64,000 bases of DNA from Muribacter muris (GTDB lineage Bacteria; Pseudomonadota; Gammaproteobacteria; Enterobacterales; Pasteurellaceae), in NCBI RefSeq assembly GCF_001038205.1, contig NZ_JWIZ01000008.1, positions 18,944 through 82,943 of the forward strand. Reading direction: 5' to 3'. The notes under the pieces were generated by a model, which made no database searches, had not been told where the DNA came from, and saw only the letters and a list, made by a program, of their open reading frames with translations. Positions 35,693-45,074 of this stretch are shown here, piece by piece. The translations under genes were made by a program, and so were the position numbers. How positions within the stretch are numbered: the first letter of the stretch is position 1; every line of letters starts with the position of its first letter.

Positions 35693-36985
35693 TTAGGCTT
35701 TTTCGCCAATCACAGGGTTAAGCAGATAACCTGCAACACAACCGATGACTGCCGGTAGTAGCCATTCCATTGAGTAGTTTTTCAGCGGCAGTTGGCTGAT
35801 AAATTCTACCCCTGCAACAGATAAAATGGAGGTAATCGTGACTAAGCCAAGGGAGATACGTTGGGCAAGCAGCGGGATCTTGACGAAAATATTCACTAAC
35901 AGTAATAAAATCACCGTCATTGTGATTGGGTAAAGCACGAGCAGTACCGGTACGGATTTGCTGATTACTACATTTAAGCCTTGGTTAGCAATGATAAAAC
36001 CGATTAGGGTAAATAAAATTGCATAAATTTTATAGCTGATTTTCGGGAATACTTCGTAGAAATATTCAGATACGGACACGATCAAACCGATCGTGGTAGT
36101 TAAACACGCCAGTGTTACGATTAAACCGAGTAGCGCACTGCCGAAGATGCCGAAATTATCAGATGCCGCTTTGTTTAAAATAAATGCGCCGATGTTTTTA
36201 CCTTCTGTGGCAAGTTGGGTTAAGGTACTTTGGTCGATGGCAATGTGGTTACCGATCCAGCCTAATGCGATATAGATAATGCCGAGTGCTACGGAAGCAA
36301 TTAAGCCCGCCATAATGGTTTGGCTGATCATCGCTTTGCCGGAAACGCCTTTCGCTTTGATTGCCGAGAGAACAATAACGGCAAAGGCAACGGAAGCGAG
36401 AGCGTCCATTGTTTGATACCCTTCAACCATTCCGCCGAATAGCGCTTCGCTGCTATCTTTATCAACCGCTAACGGCGTATTGTTGGCGTAAGCGAAAACG
36501 GACACAATAATCAAGGCGAAGATAGAAAGTAGTAAGGCAGGTGTTAAGATCGCCCCGATACGTTCGACCATTTTAGACGGGTTAAGGCTCAACCAAAGCG
36601 CAATGGCGAAGTAAATCACGGTGAAAACAAACAGGTAAGTTGAGCTGCCTTCACTCACAAAGGGTAATACCGCAAATTCATAGGAAGTGGCGGCAGTGCG
36701 GGGAATAGCAAAGAATGGACCGATCGCCAAGTAAATCGCCATTAAAAATAACAGAGAAAACAGTGGGTGAACTTTGTTCAGCACGGCTTTATAGCCGCCT
36801 TCATAAAAGGCACTGACAATAATACCCAATAGAGGCAAACCGACACCGGTAATTACAAAACCGCTGATGGAAGACCAAAAATCCAACCCGCTTTCCAAGC
36901 CGAGCTTCGGTGGGAAAATCAGGTTACCTGCGCCAAAAAAGATGGCAAAGAGCATAAAGCCGATAACAAGCGTATTTTTATTCAT
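35693..36985 (-). CDS. brnQ: Branched-chain amino acid carrier BrnQ
   Basis: 430 residues from the ATG at 36985 (MNKNTLVIG); AGGA lies six bases upstream, whereas the upstream in-frame Met codons would place that site inside the gene. It has twelve hydrophobic segments and the LIVCS family signature GFMLFAIFFGAGNLIFPPKLG at the N-terminus. It imports leucine, isoleucine and valine with sodium or protons. A single gene with its own downstream hairpin. Confidence 0.92.
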   Translation of the reverse strand: MNKNTLVIGFMLFAIFFGAGNLIFPPKLGLESGLDFWSSISGFVITGVGLPLLGIIVSAFYEGGYKAVLNKVHPLFSLLFLMAIYLAIGPFFAIPRTAATSYEFAVLPFVSEGSSTYLFVFTVIYFAIALWLSLNPSKMVERIGAILTPALLLSIFALIIVSVFAYANNTPLAVDKDSSEALFGGMVEGYQTMDALASVAFAVIVLSAIKAKGVSGKAMISQTIMAGLIASVALGIIYIALGWIGNHIAIDQSTLTQLATEGKNIGAFILNKAASDNFGIFGSALLGLIVTLACLTTTIGLIVSVSEYFYEVFPKISYKIYAILFTLIGFIIANQGLNVVISKSVPVLLVLYPITMTVILLLLVNIFVKIPLLAQRISLGLVTITSILSVAGVEFISQLPLKNYSMEWLLPAVIGCVAGYLLNPVIGEKA

Positions 36986-37092
36986 ACACATTCCTAAAGG
37001 TAAGTTAAACATTTATTCTTCTAAGAGAAGAACACTATCCATTAAAAAATCGTCAATAGCCAAATAATACGATTTGGCAAAAAACCGAGAAA

Positions 37093-37126
37093 GAAAAAAC
37101 CGAATTCTACACGAGTAAAATTCGGT
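37093..37126 (-). terminator. Terminator after fabG
   Basis: ACCGAATT / AATTCGGT arms at 37099-37106 and 37119-37126, followed on the minus strand by a T-rich run. It lies 23 bases after the fabG stop. Confidence 0.65.
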
Positions 37127-37148
37127 CGCCAACAAACTTTTGTTGAGA

Positions 37149-37874
37149 TTATTGCATATATAAGCCACCGTTGACGTGCAAGGTTTCGCCGTTAATGTAA
37201 GCGGCATCGTCGGAGGCTAAGAATGCAACTGCTTTGGCAATGTCTTTCGGCTGCCCTAACTGCCCCGCCGGAATTTGGCTTAAAATCGCTTGTTTTTGTT
37301 CGTCCGATAATTCGTCGGTCATATCCGTTGCAATAAAGCCCGGTGCGACCACGTTCACGGTAATGCCACGGGACGCCACTTCTTTTGCCAACGATTTGGA
37401 AAAACCGATTACCCCCGCTTTTGCCGCACAATAGTTAGTCTGCCCCGGATTACCCATTGAACCGACCACTGACCCGATAGTGATGATCCGCCCGAAGCGT
37501 TTTTTCATCATTGCGCGCAGCATTGCTTTGGATAGACGGTAAACGGACGTGAGGTTGGTTTGCATAATGTCGAACCACTCCTCATCTTTCATTCGCATTA
37601 ACAAATTATCACGGGTAATGCCGGCATTGTTCACCAAAATATCAATTTCACCCACTTCCGCTTTGATTTGGGCAAGGGTGGCATCAATGGAATCGGCATC
37701 AGTAACGTTCAACACCAACCCTTTGCCCTTTTCGCCTAAATAAGCGCTGATTGCCTCTGCGCCTTTTTCCGAAGTGGCTGTTCCGATCACGAAAACGCCT
37801 TTTTCAACCAGCTCTTGTGCGATAGCTTTACCAATGCCACGGGTTGCGCCCGTAACCAGTGCGATTTTTTGCAT
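37149..37874 (-). CDS. fabG: 3-oxoacyl-ACP reductase FabG
   Basis: 241 residues, a short-chain dehydrogenase. The NADPH motif is TGATRGIGKAI at residues 8-18, NNAG lies near residue 84, and the catalytic Ser (GSVVGS), Tyr (TNYCAAKAG) and Lys are in place. It reduces 3-ketoacyl-ACP in fatty-acid elongation. It follows fabD by 21 bases with TAAGGAGAAAA before the ATG. acpP and fabF, the usual next genes, do not follow. Confidence 0.95.
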   Translation of the reverse strand: MQKIALVTGATRGIGKAIAQELVEKGVFVIGTATSEKGAEAISAYLGEKGKGLVLNVTDADSIDATLAQIKAEVGEIDILVNNAGITRDNLLMRMKDEEWFDIMQTNLTSVYRLSKAMLRAMMKKRFGRIITIGSVVGSMGNPGQTNYCAAKAGVIGFSKSLAKEVASRGITVNVVAPGFIATDMTDELSDEQKQAILSQIPAGQLGQPKDIAKAVAFLASDDAAYINGETLHVNGGLYMQ

Positions 37875-37895
37875 TTTTTCTCCTTAATTTTGAAA

Positions 37896-38831
37896 TTAGA
37901 ATGAAACGGCTTCAAAAGACGGCACATCATTGACCGCTTGAGCGGATAAATCCGCCACAATGCGTTTGGTTAAGCCCGTCAGCACTTTATTCGGCCCGAT
38001 TTCATATAACATTGTGATACCTTGTTCAGCCATTTTTTCCACCGTTTCCGTCCAACGAACCGGGCTATAAAGCTGACGCACCAACGCATCACGGATCGCT
38101 TCCAGATCCTTTTCAACCGCCACGTCAACATTGTTGATCACATTGACAAGCGGTGGGTTGAGGCTGATTTTTTGCAACACGGCAGCAAGTTTTTCTGCCG
38201 CCGGTTTCATCAACGCACAGTGAGACGGCACACTCACCGCCAGCGGTAATGCCCGTTTTGCCCCGGCTTCTTTACACAATGCCGCCGCACGTTCCGCCGC
38301 GTTTTTTGTACCGGCAATCACCACTTGCCCCGGTGAGTTGAAGTTTACTGCCGATACTACTTCGCCCGTTTCCGCCGCTGCGTTGGCACAGGCATCAATA
38401 ATCGGCTGATTATCCAAGCCGATAATCGCATACATTGCCCCTGTTCCCGCCGGCACGGCTTGTTGCATCAACTGCCCTCGCAGTTCGACCAATTTGATCG
38501 CCTGCTGAAAATCCAACACGCCAGCACAAACCAAGGCGGAATATTCGCCTAAACTATGCCCCGCCATTACGGACGGTTGCTGAGCCGGGAATTTTTGCTG
38601 CCAAATGCGGAACAACGCAACTGATGCCGCCAATAATGCCGGTTGTGTGCGTTCCGTTTGCCCTAGCGCTTCCGCTGTGCCGTTTTGGACTAAATCCCAT
38701 AAATCGTAGCCCAGTACCTCGCTGGCTTGTTGGAACGTCTGTTCAACCACAGGGTAGAGCGGTGCTAAATCCGCTAACATTCCGATTGCCTGAGAACCTT
38801 GCCCCGGAAAAACCATTGCAAATTGTGTCAT
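37896..38831 (-). CDS. fabD: Malonyl-CoA-ACP transacylase FabD
   Basis: 311 residues. The active-site serine is in GHSLGEYSALV near residue 92 and the His in SVPSHCALM near residue 200; FPGQGSQAIGML is the N-terminal family motif. It loads malonate onto acyl carrier protein for FabH/FabB/FabF. It forms an operon with fabG. A short decayed copy of its 5' region lies 0.8 kb upstream, beyond the GNAT gene. Confidence 0.95.
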   Translation of the reverse strand: MTQFAMVFPGQGSQAIGMLADLAPLYPVVEQTFQQASEVLGYDLWDLVQNGTAEALGQTERTQPALLAASVALFRIWQQKFPAQQPSVMAGHSLGEYSALVCAGVLDFQQAIKLVELRGQLMQQAVPAGTGAMYAIIGLDNQPIIDACANAAAETGEVVSAVNFNSPGQVVIAGTKNAAERAAALCKEAGAKRALPLAVSVPSHCALMKPAAEKLAAVLQKISLNPPLVNVINNVDVAVEKDLEAIRDALVRQLYSPVRWTETVEKMAEQGITMLYEIGPNKVLTGLTKRIVADLSAQAVNDVPSFEAVSF

Positions 38832-38873
38832 TTTTATCCTCTTATTAGTCAGTATGCCGAGATCGGCACAGTG

Positions 38874-39509
38874 TTAGTCTCGTGTGTAATCGTTCCGTAC
38901 TATTCTTAAATACTGCCCGATACTTCGCCACCCCAGCGAGAGATAGAGCAATTTGCCCTGCTCGCTGGCACATAATAACCCCGTTTTCACTCCATTTAAT
39001 AACGCCTCTTGAGAGAGCAGATTCATCATCATACTGCCCCAACCTTGACGGCGATATGCGAGATCCGTATTGATTCTGTCAAAGACAGCAAAGCCGTTAT
39101 AGTAGCCGACCTGCCCGCGACACATTATCTCCCCTTGCTCACTTTTAAAAGTGATCCGACAATGCTCGGCGGAACGAACATAATCCACCACTACATTTTC
39201 AGGGACACTTTTCGGTTGCATAGCATACAACTGCTCGTTAACCATCATATCTGCTAACATCATTGGCTTCCACCCTTGCGGCAGGGAAAAACGTGCATCA
39301 ATCCCGCTGATACACAGATAATCCCGATGAGAGACCCGTGGTAAAACGGCGGCTAGTTGAGCGGGATCGAACAGTAACCACTCTTTTTCTCGGCGACCGT
39401 CTCGAAGTTCAAAGCAACACCCACCATTGAAATACTCAAGATTTAAGATGTGGCGACAACGCTGCCAACCTTGAATCCAATTTCGCCAAAATTGCGCAGT
39501 TTCATTCAT
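38874..39509 (-). CDS. GNAT-family N-acetyltransferase
   Basis: 211 residues. The C-terminal half carries the GNAT acetyl-CoA motif A (DLAYRRQGWGSMMMNLL, RxxGxG/A pattern) followed by motif B-like GLLCASEQGKLLYLSLGW. The N-terminal half is not recognisable. It resembles single-domain GNAT proteins of Pasteurellaceae with unknown acceptor. It lies 42 bases upstream of fabD on the same strand and is flanked on its other side by a fabD remnant, so it may have arrived together with a local duplication. Confidence 0.75.
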   Translation of the reverse strand: MNETAQFWRNWIQGWQRCRHILNLEYFNGGCCFELRDGRREKEWLLFDPAQLAAVLPRVSHRDYLCISGIDARFSLPQGWKPMMLADMMVNEQLYAMQPKSVPENVVVDYVRSAEHCRITFKSEQGEIMCRGQVGYYNGFAVFDRINTDLAYRRQGWGSMMMNLLSQEALLNGVKTGLLCASEQGKLLYLSLGWRSIGQYLRIVRNDYTRD

Positions 39510-39560
39510 ATTGTCCCCGCCCTTGTATTCATCTTAACACCCAGTCTCATCACTAATTGC

Positions 39561-39671
39561 CTAAAATGTGAGCTGTTCAATACATTGCCCGCTGAAATGG
39601 GCTTGTTGGAACCTCTGCGCTACCACCGGATAGTGCGGTGCAAGAACGGCTAACATTCCGACCGATTGTTC
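39561..39671 (-). pseudogene. Decayed fragment of the fabD 5' region
   Basis: On the minus strand this stretch reads SVGMLAVLAPHYPVVAQRFQQA and then stops after ten more codons. It matches FabD (AIGMLADLAPLYPVVEQTFQQA) residue by residue over about 20 positions, and the DNA matches over about 70 bases. A stop codon upstream and the early stop show that it cannot be made as an enzyme. It looks like the remnant of a tandem duplication of fabD. Confidence 0.75.
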
Positions 39672-39693
39672 TTATTTTAGCTAGGCAGCTAGC

Positions 39694-40317
39694 TTAACCT
39701 GAAATCACTTTAATCCCCAATCCGACCATTAGACCGCCTAAAATACGGTCGATCCAATGCCCTGCTTTCTGAAATCTGCTGTTGACAGACGGAACGGAAA
39801 GCAAAAACGCTACCGTTGCAAACCATAAAAACAGTAAAAACATCATCCATACGCCGTAAATACTGAGCTGCCACATCGGCATTTCCGGTGAAAGTACCAC
39901 CGTAAACACAGAAACGAGATAAACAGGGGCTTTTGGATTAAGCAAGTTACAAAGAAAGCCTTTCCATAAGGTTCTGAGTGAGGATTCCGGCTCAACCTGC
40001 TGTGCGCTGATGTCCATCACGTCTTTTTTCGCTTTTGCTTTTAAGCCTTGATAGCCAAGGTAAATTAAGTAAGCCCCACCGGCAATTTTAATGGCAGTCA
40101 GCAGCCAAGCAGCAGAGGCAATCACGGCGGCTAAACCCAGCACGGAATATAAAATATGCACGCCAAATCCTAAGCCACCCCCCAATGCACACATTAGCCC
40201 GGCGGCTCGCCCACGGCTGAGTGTTTGTTGAGACACATAGATAAAATCCGGTCCCGGCGAGATTGCGGCAAGAAGGTGAATGCCTGTGATAATAATAAAG
40301 CCTTGCCAAAAGTCCAT
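39694..40317 (-). CDS. LysE/RhtB-family amino-acid exporter
   Basis: 207 residues and about six hydrophobic segments. The N-terminal LLAAISPGPDFIYVSQQTLSRGRAAGL is the LysE/RhtB signature. Family members export amino acids such as threonine, homoserine lactone or lysine; the substrate cannot be read from the sequence. Single gene upstream of the fabD remnant, 52 bases downstream of queH. Confidence 0.85.
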   Translation of the reverse strand: MDFWQGFIIITGIHLLAAISPGPDFIYVSQQTLSRGRAAGLMCALGGGLGFGVHILYSVLGLAAVIASAAWLLTAIKIAGGAYLIYLGYQGLKAKAKKDVMDISAQQVEPESSLRTLWKGFLCNLLNPKAPVYLVSVFTVVLSPEMPMWQLSIYGVWMMFLLFLWFATVAFLLSVPSVNSRFQKAGHWIDRILGGLMVGLGIKVISG

Positions 40318-40369
40318 TTTCGTTTCCTCAAGTTATGTTTGCAAAAATTAGGGCATATCGAACCGCTTG

Positions 40370-41068
40370 TTAATCGGCGGAATAATAGAGTTTGCCGATT
40401 TCAATTTTTTGGCGACCGTTTGCTTCACGCCAGCGGTTAGTGTCCCGCAAGGAATAGACGCAACCGCAGTATTCCTGCTGATAAAAACGTTCGCGCTTGC
40501 TGATTTCAATCATTCGTTGCGAGCCGCCGCCTTTGCGCCAGTTGTAATCCCAATAGACGACATCATCGTATTTTTCCGCAGCCCGATGTCCACAGCCGTT
40601 GATTTGGTTCATATCTTTCCAGCGGGAAATACCGAGGCAACTGGTGAAGACCGGAAAGCCGTTTTCGTGGGCATATTGTGCTGCCTTTTCAAAGCGCATA
40701 TCAAAGCACATTGTACAGCGAATGCCCCGCTCCGGCTCGTCTTCCATACCTTTGGCACGGTCAAACCAGTTTTGGCGGTCGTAATCGGCGTCAATAAACG
40801 GAATGCCCCATTTTTCGGCAAAGCGGATATTCTCTTCCTTGCGAATTAAATACTCTTTGAGCGGGTGGATATTCGGGTTGTAGAAATAAATTGTAAAGTC
40901 AATGCCGGAGGCGTGGATCGCTTCCATCACTTCACCCGAACACGGCGCACAGCACGAGTGTAGCAATAATTTATTATGCCCGTTTGGGAGTGTCAGTTTT
41001 TCCCTCACAAAAGGGGCGCTCGGCTCTTTGCCCTTACGGGTTTTCTTGATAGGATTTTCGGTTGTCAT
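40370..41068 (-). CDS. queH: Epoxyqueuosine reductase QueH
   Basis: 232 residues of the former DUF208 family. It carries out the last step of queuosine synthesis in tRNA as a non-cobalamin alternative to QueG. The adjacent-cysteine motif [10 protein letters not shown] near residue 38, the CTMCFDMR pair near residue 118, and YCGC near the C-terminus supply the cysteines for the iron-sulfur and metal sites. Basic N-terminus is usual. Single gene between the exporter and a small exported protein. Confidence 0.92.
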   Translation of the reverse strand: MTTENPIKKTRKGKEPSAPFVREKLTLPNGHNKLLLHSCCAPCSGEVMEAIHASGIDFTIYFYNPNIHPLKEYLIRKEENIRFAEKWGIPFIDADYDRQNWFDRAKGMEDEPERGIRCTMCFDMRFEKAAQYAHENGFPVFTSCLGISRWKDMNQINGCGHRAAEKYDDVVYWDYNWRKGGGSQRMIEISKRERFYQQEYCGCVYSLRDTNRWREANGRQKIEIGKLYYSAD

Positions 41069-41108
41069 AAATGGTGGTAATCACTCTGTTTATAAAATAT
41101 CGGAACCA

Positions 41109-41528
41109 TTAGTCCCGAACCTGGTTAAATCGGCTGCCCTTCGGCGTGTATTCACAATGTTCACGGTTAAAGCCTTGTTTATGGCATTTCATCGTTTCCA
41201 AATGCTGCGTATCGGAATGATAGGTCATTTTAAAACGTTGTTGTTCAGACTGTGCGGAAGCGATCGCTTTATTATCCGGATGCCGATAGATATGCTTGTC
41301 GCTAGCAGTCGCAAGTTGATAGGGGGTAATATTACCTTGGCTATCGCTGATATAAAGCGGACGACCGCCTACCTTATCGCTGACATTAGGTTCGTAAATC
41401 TGCCTCGGATTGTCGCCGCTTTTTTGCTTGAGTTGATGCTGGGTGAGCGCTAATTTTTCTGGTTTAGCCGTTTGTGCTAATGCCGATATTGCGAAACTCA
41501 TAAGCGTAAGTAAAACGCCTATTTTCAT
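41109..41528 (-). CDS. Small exported protein of unknown function
   Basis: 139 residues. A good Sec signal peptide (cleavage near residue 18, after SALA) is followed by about 120 hydrophilic residues with two cysteines (MKCHKQGFNREHCEYTP) near the C-terminus that could form a disulfide in the periplasm. No family recognised. It has AGGGGG upstream of the ATG and lies between ispB and queH with short gaps. It is likely a real gene, because signal peptide, ribosome site and composition agree. Confidence 0.7.
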   Translation of the reverse strand: MKIGVLLTLMSFAISALAQTAKPEKLALTQHQLKQKSGDNPRQIYEPNVSDKVGGRPLYISDSQGNITPYQLATASDKHIYRHPDNKAIASAQSEQQRFKMTYHSDTQHLETMKCHKQGFNREHCEYTPKGSRFNQVRD

Positions 41529-41555
41529 ACAACCCCCTGTTTTTTTTAAGCAAAA

Positions 41556-42539
41556 TTAGTAGCTGCGATCCACCGACAAATAGGCTAAGGCTTCCAGTGC
41601 GGTTTTATATTCGCTCTGCGGTAAAATCGCGATCGCATCGACTGCTTTTTGCGCCTCTTGTTTAGCCCTCTGCATCGCATAATCAAGAGAATGATGCTCC
41701 GCCATAATCGCCAAAATTGCCGGTAACGCTTCCCGCTTGCCACCTTGCTCAATTGCTTCACGGATTAAGGCAGCCTGCTGCGGATTACCGTAACGCATTG
41801 CGTGTAAGAGCGGCAGGGTCGGCTTGCCTTCCGCCAAATCGTCCCCAATATTTTTGCCTAATTTTTCTGCATTGGCGCTGTAATCCAAAATATCGTCAAT
41901 TAACTGAAATGCCGTACCGAGATAACGACCATAATCCTGCAACGCCGCAATTTGAGCCGGATTAGCCTCGGCAACTAAGGCGGCACAATGGGTTGCCGCC
42001 TCAAACAAGCGGGCGGTTTTACTGTAAATTACGCCCATATAGTTTTCTTCGGTCGTATCGGGATCGTTCACATTCATTAGCTGCTGCACTTCGCCCTCGG
42101 CAATCACATTTGTTGCTGCCGACATCACTTTCAGCACATCAAGGGAATTGACACTCGTCATCATTTGGAAGGCACGGGTATAAATAAAATCGCCGACCAA
42201 CACACTTGCCGCATTCCCAAAACGGGCATTGGCGGTTTCTTTGCCACGGCGCATTGCCGACTCGTCCACCACATCATCGTGTAAAAGGGTCGCCGTATGG
42301 ACAAATTCAATAAAGGCTGCGCAGGTGATATGTTGATTGCCCTCATAGCCCAACGCTCGCGCCGCCAACACTGCAATTAAAGGGCGAATGCGCTTGCCGC
42401 CGCCACTAATAATATAATGCCCGAGCTGGTTTATCAGAACCACATCGGAATTAAGTTGGGCGAGAATTTCAGTATTGACCGCTTGCATATCCTTATCGGC
42501 AAGTGCTGAAATATGATCGAGAGAAAGTTGCGCTGTCAT
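41556..42539 (-). CDS. ispB: Octaprenyl diphosphate synthase IspB
   Basis: 327 residues, a trans-isoprenyl diphosphate synthase. The first aspartate-rich motif is LLHDDVVDESAMRRG near residue 85 and the second is LIDDILDY near residue 212. It makes the side chain of ubiquinone and menaquinone from farnesyl diphosphate. Chain length depends on residues before the first motif and is taken from similarity to IspB. The short gap before the next minus-strand gene suggests the small exported protein gene may share its message. Confidence 0.92.
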   Translation of the reverse strand: MTAQLSLDHISALADKDMQAVNTEILAQLNSDVVLINQLGHYIISGGGKRIRPLIAVLAARALGYEGNQHITCAAFIEFVHTATLLHDDVVDESAMRRGKETANARFGNAASVLVGDFIYTRAFQMMTSVNSLDVLKVMSAATNVIAEGEVQQLMNVNDPDTTEENYMGVIYSKTARLFEAATHCAALVAEANPAQIAALQDYGRYLGTAFQLIDDILDYSANAEKLGKNIGDDLAEGKPTLPLLHAMRYGNPQQAALIREAIEQGGKREALPAILAIMAEHHSLDYAMQRAKQEAQKAVDAIAILPQSEYKTALEALAYLSVDRSY

Positions 42540-42678
42540 TGGCTTGTCTTATGAATGATAAAATAAGTTTGGATTTTACCCTAATGTGTACATTTCTTCA
42601 AAAAAAGAAATAAACAAGCGGCGTGTTCCGATGAGAAATTTGCAAAAATATTTCTCAATAAACCGCTAGGTAAAAAAG

Positions 42679-43950
42679 TTATATTTCACCAACACTAACC
42701 TGCTCAACCTTCGCCAGTTTAACCATATTGTCGCTAACTTCCAAAATTGTTACCTGTAAATTAAACAGGGTGAATTGGGTGTCTTCATCGGGGATTTTTT
42801 CCAGATGTTCTAAGATTAAGCCGTTGAAAGTACGGGCTTCATCTAGGGGGAGCTGCCAGTTAAACAGTTTGTTGAGATCCCGCAGATTTGCCGAACCTTC
42901 AATCAATACCGAGCCGTCTGACTGTGGTTTGACTTCTTGTTCAAGAGTTGGCGAGGTTGAGGTGGTAAATTCGCCGACAATCTCTTCCAAAATATCCTCA
43001 AGGGTAACTAAGCCTTTGATATCGCCGTATTCGTCCACCACTAAGCCGATGCGTTCTTTGTTGGTTTTGAAATTCATTAGCTGGGTGGTAAGCGGCGTGC
43101 CTTCGGGGATAAAATATACTTCGTCCACCGCCCGCACTAACATTTCTTTGGTAAATTCGTTTTTATCCAGCATTAAACGGAACGCTTCCCGCACCCGCAA
43201 CATTCCGAGGATATTTTTGTCGAGATTGCCTTTATAAATCACCACTCTGGCGTGTGCTGCACCGGTAAGCTGACGCATAATGGCTTTCCAGTCGTCATCA
43301 ATATCAATGCTGCCGATGTCGTTGCGTGGCACCATAATGTCGTCCACCGTTACTTTTTCCATATCCAAAATGGAAATCAGCATTTCTTGGTGGGAACTCG
43401 GAATAAATTTACCCGCTTCCAGTACTACACCGCGTAATTCTTCGGCACTCAGCCCCGCTTTTTCGGGCTGGCGGATACGCAATAATTTCATTAAGCCGTT
43501 AATAATGAGGTTCATCAAGAAAACGAGGGGGAGTAAGATTTTCTTGAGCGGGGTTAAAACATAGCTGGCGAAAAAACCGATCCGCTCCGGATAAATGGCG
43601 GCGATAGTTTTAGGTAAAATTTCGGAAAAGACCAGCATCACAAAGGTGAGCAAGCCAGTTGCAATCGCCACCCCTGCTTCGCCGGAGAGCTGCATTCCAA
43701 TCATTGTGGCGATAGCGGACGCCGTGATATTCACTAAGTTATTACAAATTAGAATAAGGCTGAGCAGAACATCAGTTCGAGAGAGCAATTTTTCCGCCTG
43801 TTTTGCCCCTCGATGCCCTTGTTGAGCGAGGTGGCGCATACGGTAGCGGTTTAATGACATTAGCCCTGTTTCAGAGCCGGAGAAAAAAGCGGAGAGAATA
43901 AGTAGAACGACAAGTGCAATAAATAAGCTACTCAGGGGGATACTTTCCAA
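42679..43950 (-). CDS. yfjD: CorB/YfjD-family membrane protein with CBS domains
   Basis: 423 residues from the TTG at 43950, with AGGA eight bases upstream; this start reproduces the N-terminus of E. coli YfjD. A DUF21/CNNM membrane domain (about 1-190, FFSGSETGLMSLNRYRMRHLA) is followed by a CBS pair (about 205-330) and a C-terminal CorC_HlyC domain. Members are linked to magnesium and cobalt efflux. It lies 96 bases after ypjD on the same strand, the same pairing as in E. coli. The transport role is by family only. Confidence 0.87.
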   Translation of the reverse strand: MESIPLSSLFIALVVLLILSAFFSGSETGLMSLNRYRMRHLAQQGHRGAKQAEKLLSRTDVLLSLILICNNLVNITASAIATMIGMQLSGEAGVAIATGLLTFVMLVFSEILPKTIAAIYPERIGFFASYVLTPLKKILLPLVFLMNLIINGLMKLLRIRQPEKAGLSAEELRGVVLEAGKFIPSSHQEMLISILDMEKVTVDDIMVPRNDIGSIDIDDDWKAIMRQLTGAAHARVVIYKGNLDKNILGMLRVREAFRLMLDKNEFTKEMLVRAVDEVYFIPEGTPLTTQLMNFKTNKERIGLVVDEYGDIKGLVTLEDILEEIVGEFTTSTSPTLEQEVKPQSDGSVLIEGSANLRDLNKLFNWQLPLDEARTFNGLILEHLEKIPDEDTQFTLFNLQVTILEVSDNMVKLAKVEQVSVGEI

Positions 43951-44046
43951 GGTATTTTTCCTATATTCGTTGATCAAACAAGCGGTGGGAACAGGTTGAT
44001 TTTTTGCAAATTTTTGCGATTTTCCGACCGCTTTCCGTTTCGTGCT

Positions 44047-44850
44047 TTACAACACACGGCTGCCAAAATAGGCAATCGTCAGCAACATCATACCCGAAAT
44101 TGAGTAAATTAGCACCCGATTTCCGCGCCAATGTAACTTCCATTGTCCTAATAGCAAAAAGTTATAAACAATCCACGCCATAAAGGAAAAAATGGCTTTA
44201 TGGATCTGCTCCGGTGCGAAAAAGTTGTGGAGGTAGATCATTCCGCTAATCAGTGCGATCGTAAGCAGCCCTTGTGCGACAAGGGTAAGATTGAAGAAAT
44301 GGCGTTCTACCGTCATCAACGGCGGCAAAACCGGCGAAAAACGCATCGTTTTCTGTTTGAGCCTATAATCAAGCCATTTGAGCTGGAACGCATAAAGCAG
44401 AGCAATAAAAAACAGCGCATAGGAAAACAGCGCAATCGCAAGATGGAACAGCAGCCCAATATCTTCTGCCAACTGTTTAATGAAGCTGCCGGAAACGAAG
44501 CTAGACACACCGATGCAAACAATACTGAGAATATAAATCACCGACAGCGGAAACCAAATGGTTTTCCATTTCGGCAATGCCAAGGTCGCCAGCAGACTCA
44601 TCATTAAGCTCATCAACGAGGCAACGTTGGCAAGGGTAAAATTTTGCCCGTTTTGATCAATTAAATGTTGAGACACGTTAATGAAATGACAGACACAGGC
44701 AATCAGCCCCACCAGCCACACCACTTTTAAGCTTACTTTCGGGGTAACTTCCGTTTGGTGATCGCCGTTACGCATCGGCACAATCCACGCCAACGCACCT
44801 AAATGTAGTGCCGCCAAGTACCCAACCATTGCAAGAATCGCAAATAACAT
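44047..44850 (-). CDS. ypjD: YpjD, cytochrome c assembly (CcsA-like) membrane protein
   Basis: 267 residues from the ATG at 44850 (MLFAILAMVGY); the frame extends ten codons further but the E. coli homologue begins at this point. About eight membrane segments, and the motif HLAIALFSYALFFIALLYAFQLKWLDYRLK is shared with E. coli YpjD. It belongs to the cytochrome c assembly / CcsA superfamily, but YpjD is linked to the neighbouring CorB-type protein rather than to haem delivery. ffh, which precedes ypjD in E. coli, is not here. Confidence 0.85.
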   Translation of the reverse strand: MLFAILAMVGYLAALHLGALAWIVPMRNGDHQTEVTPKVSLKVVWLVGLIACVCHFINVSQHLIDQNGQNFTLANVASLMSLMMSLLATLALPKWKTIWFPLSVIYILSIVCIGVSSFVSGSFIKQLAEDIGLLFHLAIALFSYALFFIALLYAFQLKWLDYRLKQKTMRFSPVLPPLMTVERHFFNLTLVAQGLLTIALISGMIYLHNFFAPEQIHKAIFSFMAWIVYNFLLLGQWKLHWRGNRVLIYSISGMMLLTIAYFGSRVL

Positions 44851-44942
44851 AAAATCTCTCAAAATAAGAATAGTTTGCAATAAAACGGATTTTAGCAGAG
44901 TTTGGGCGGGAAAGATATTTCCAAATTTACATAGCAGATCAA

Positions 44943-44966
44943 AATTTTGTGAACGAGATCTCAGAC
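44943..44966. promoter_or_regulatory. CRP-like site upstream of ald
   Basis: AATTTTGTGAACGAGATCTCAGAC fits TGTGA-N6-TCACA with one change, and its left half and spacer (TGTGAACGAGA) equal those of the site before hutU. It is 109-132 bases before the ald start. Confidence 0.5.
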
Positions 44967-45074
44967 AGATTAGGGGTAAATAAACGATAATGTAAAAAAC
45001 ATATAGTATATATGTTAAAAATTTGTAGCGTTTTACGCTGTGTGTTTATTACCTCAATCAAAAAGGAACATCCA

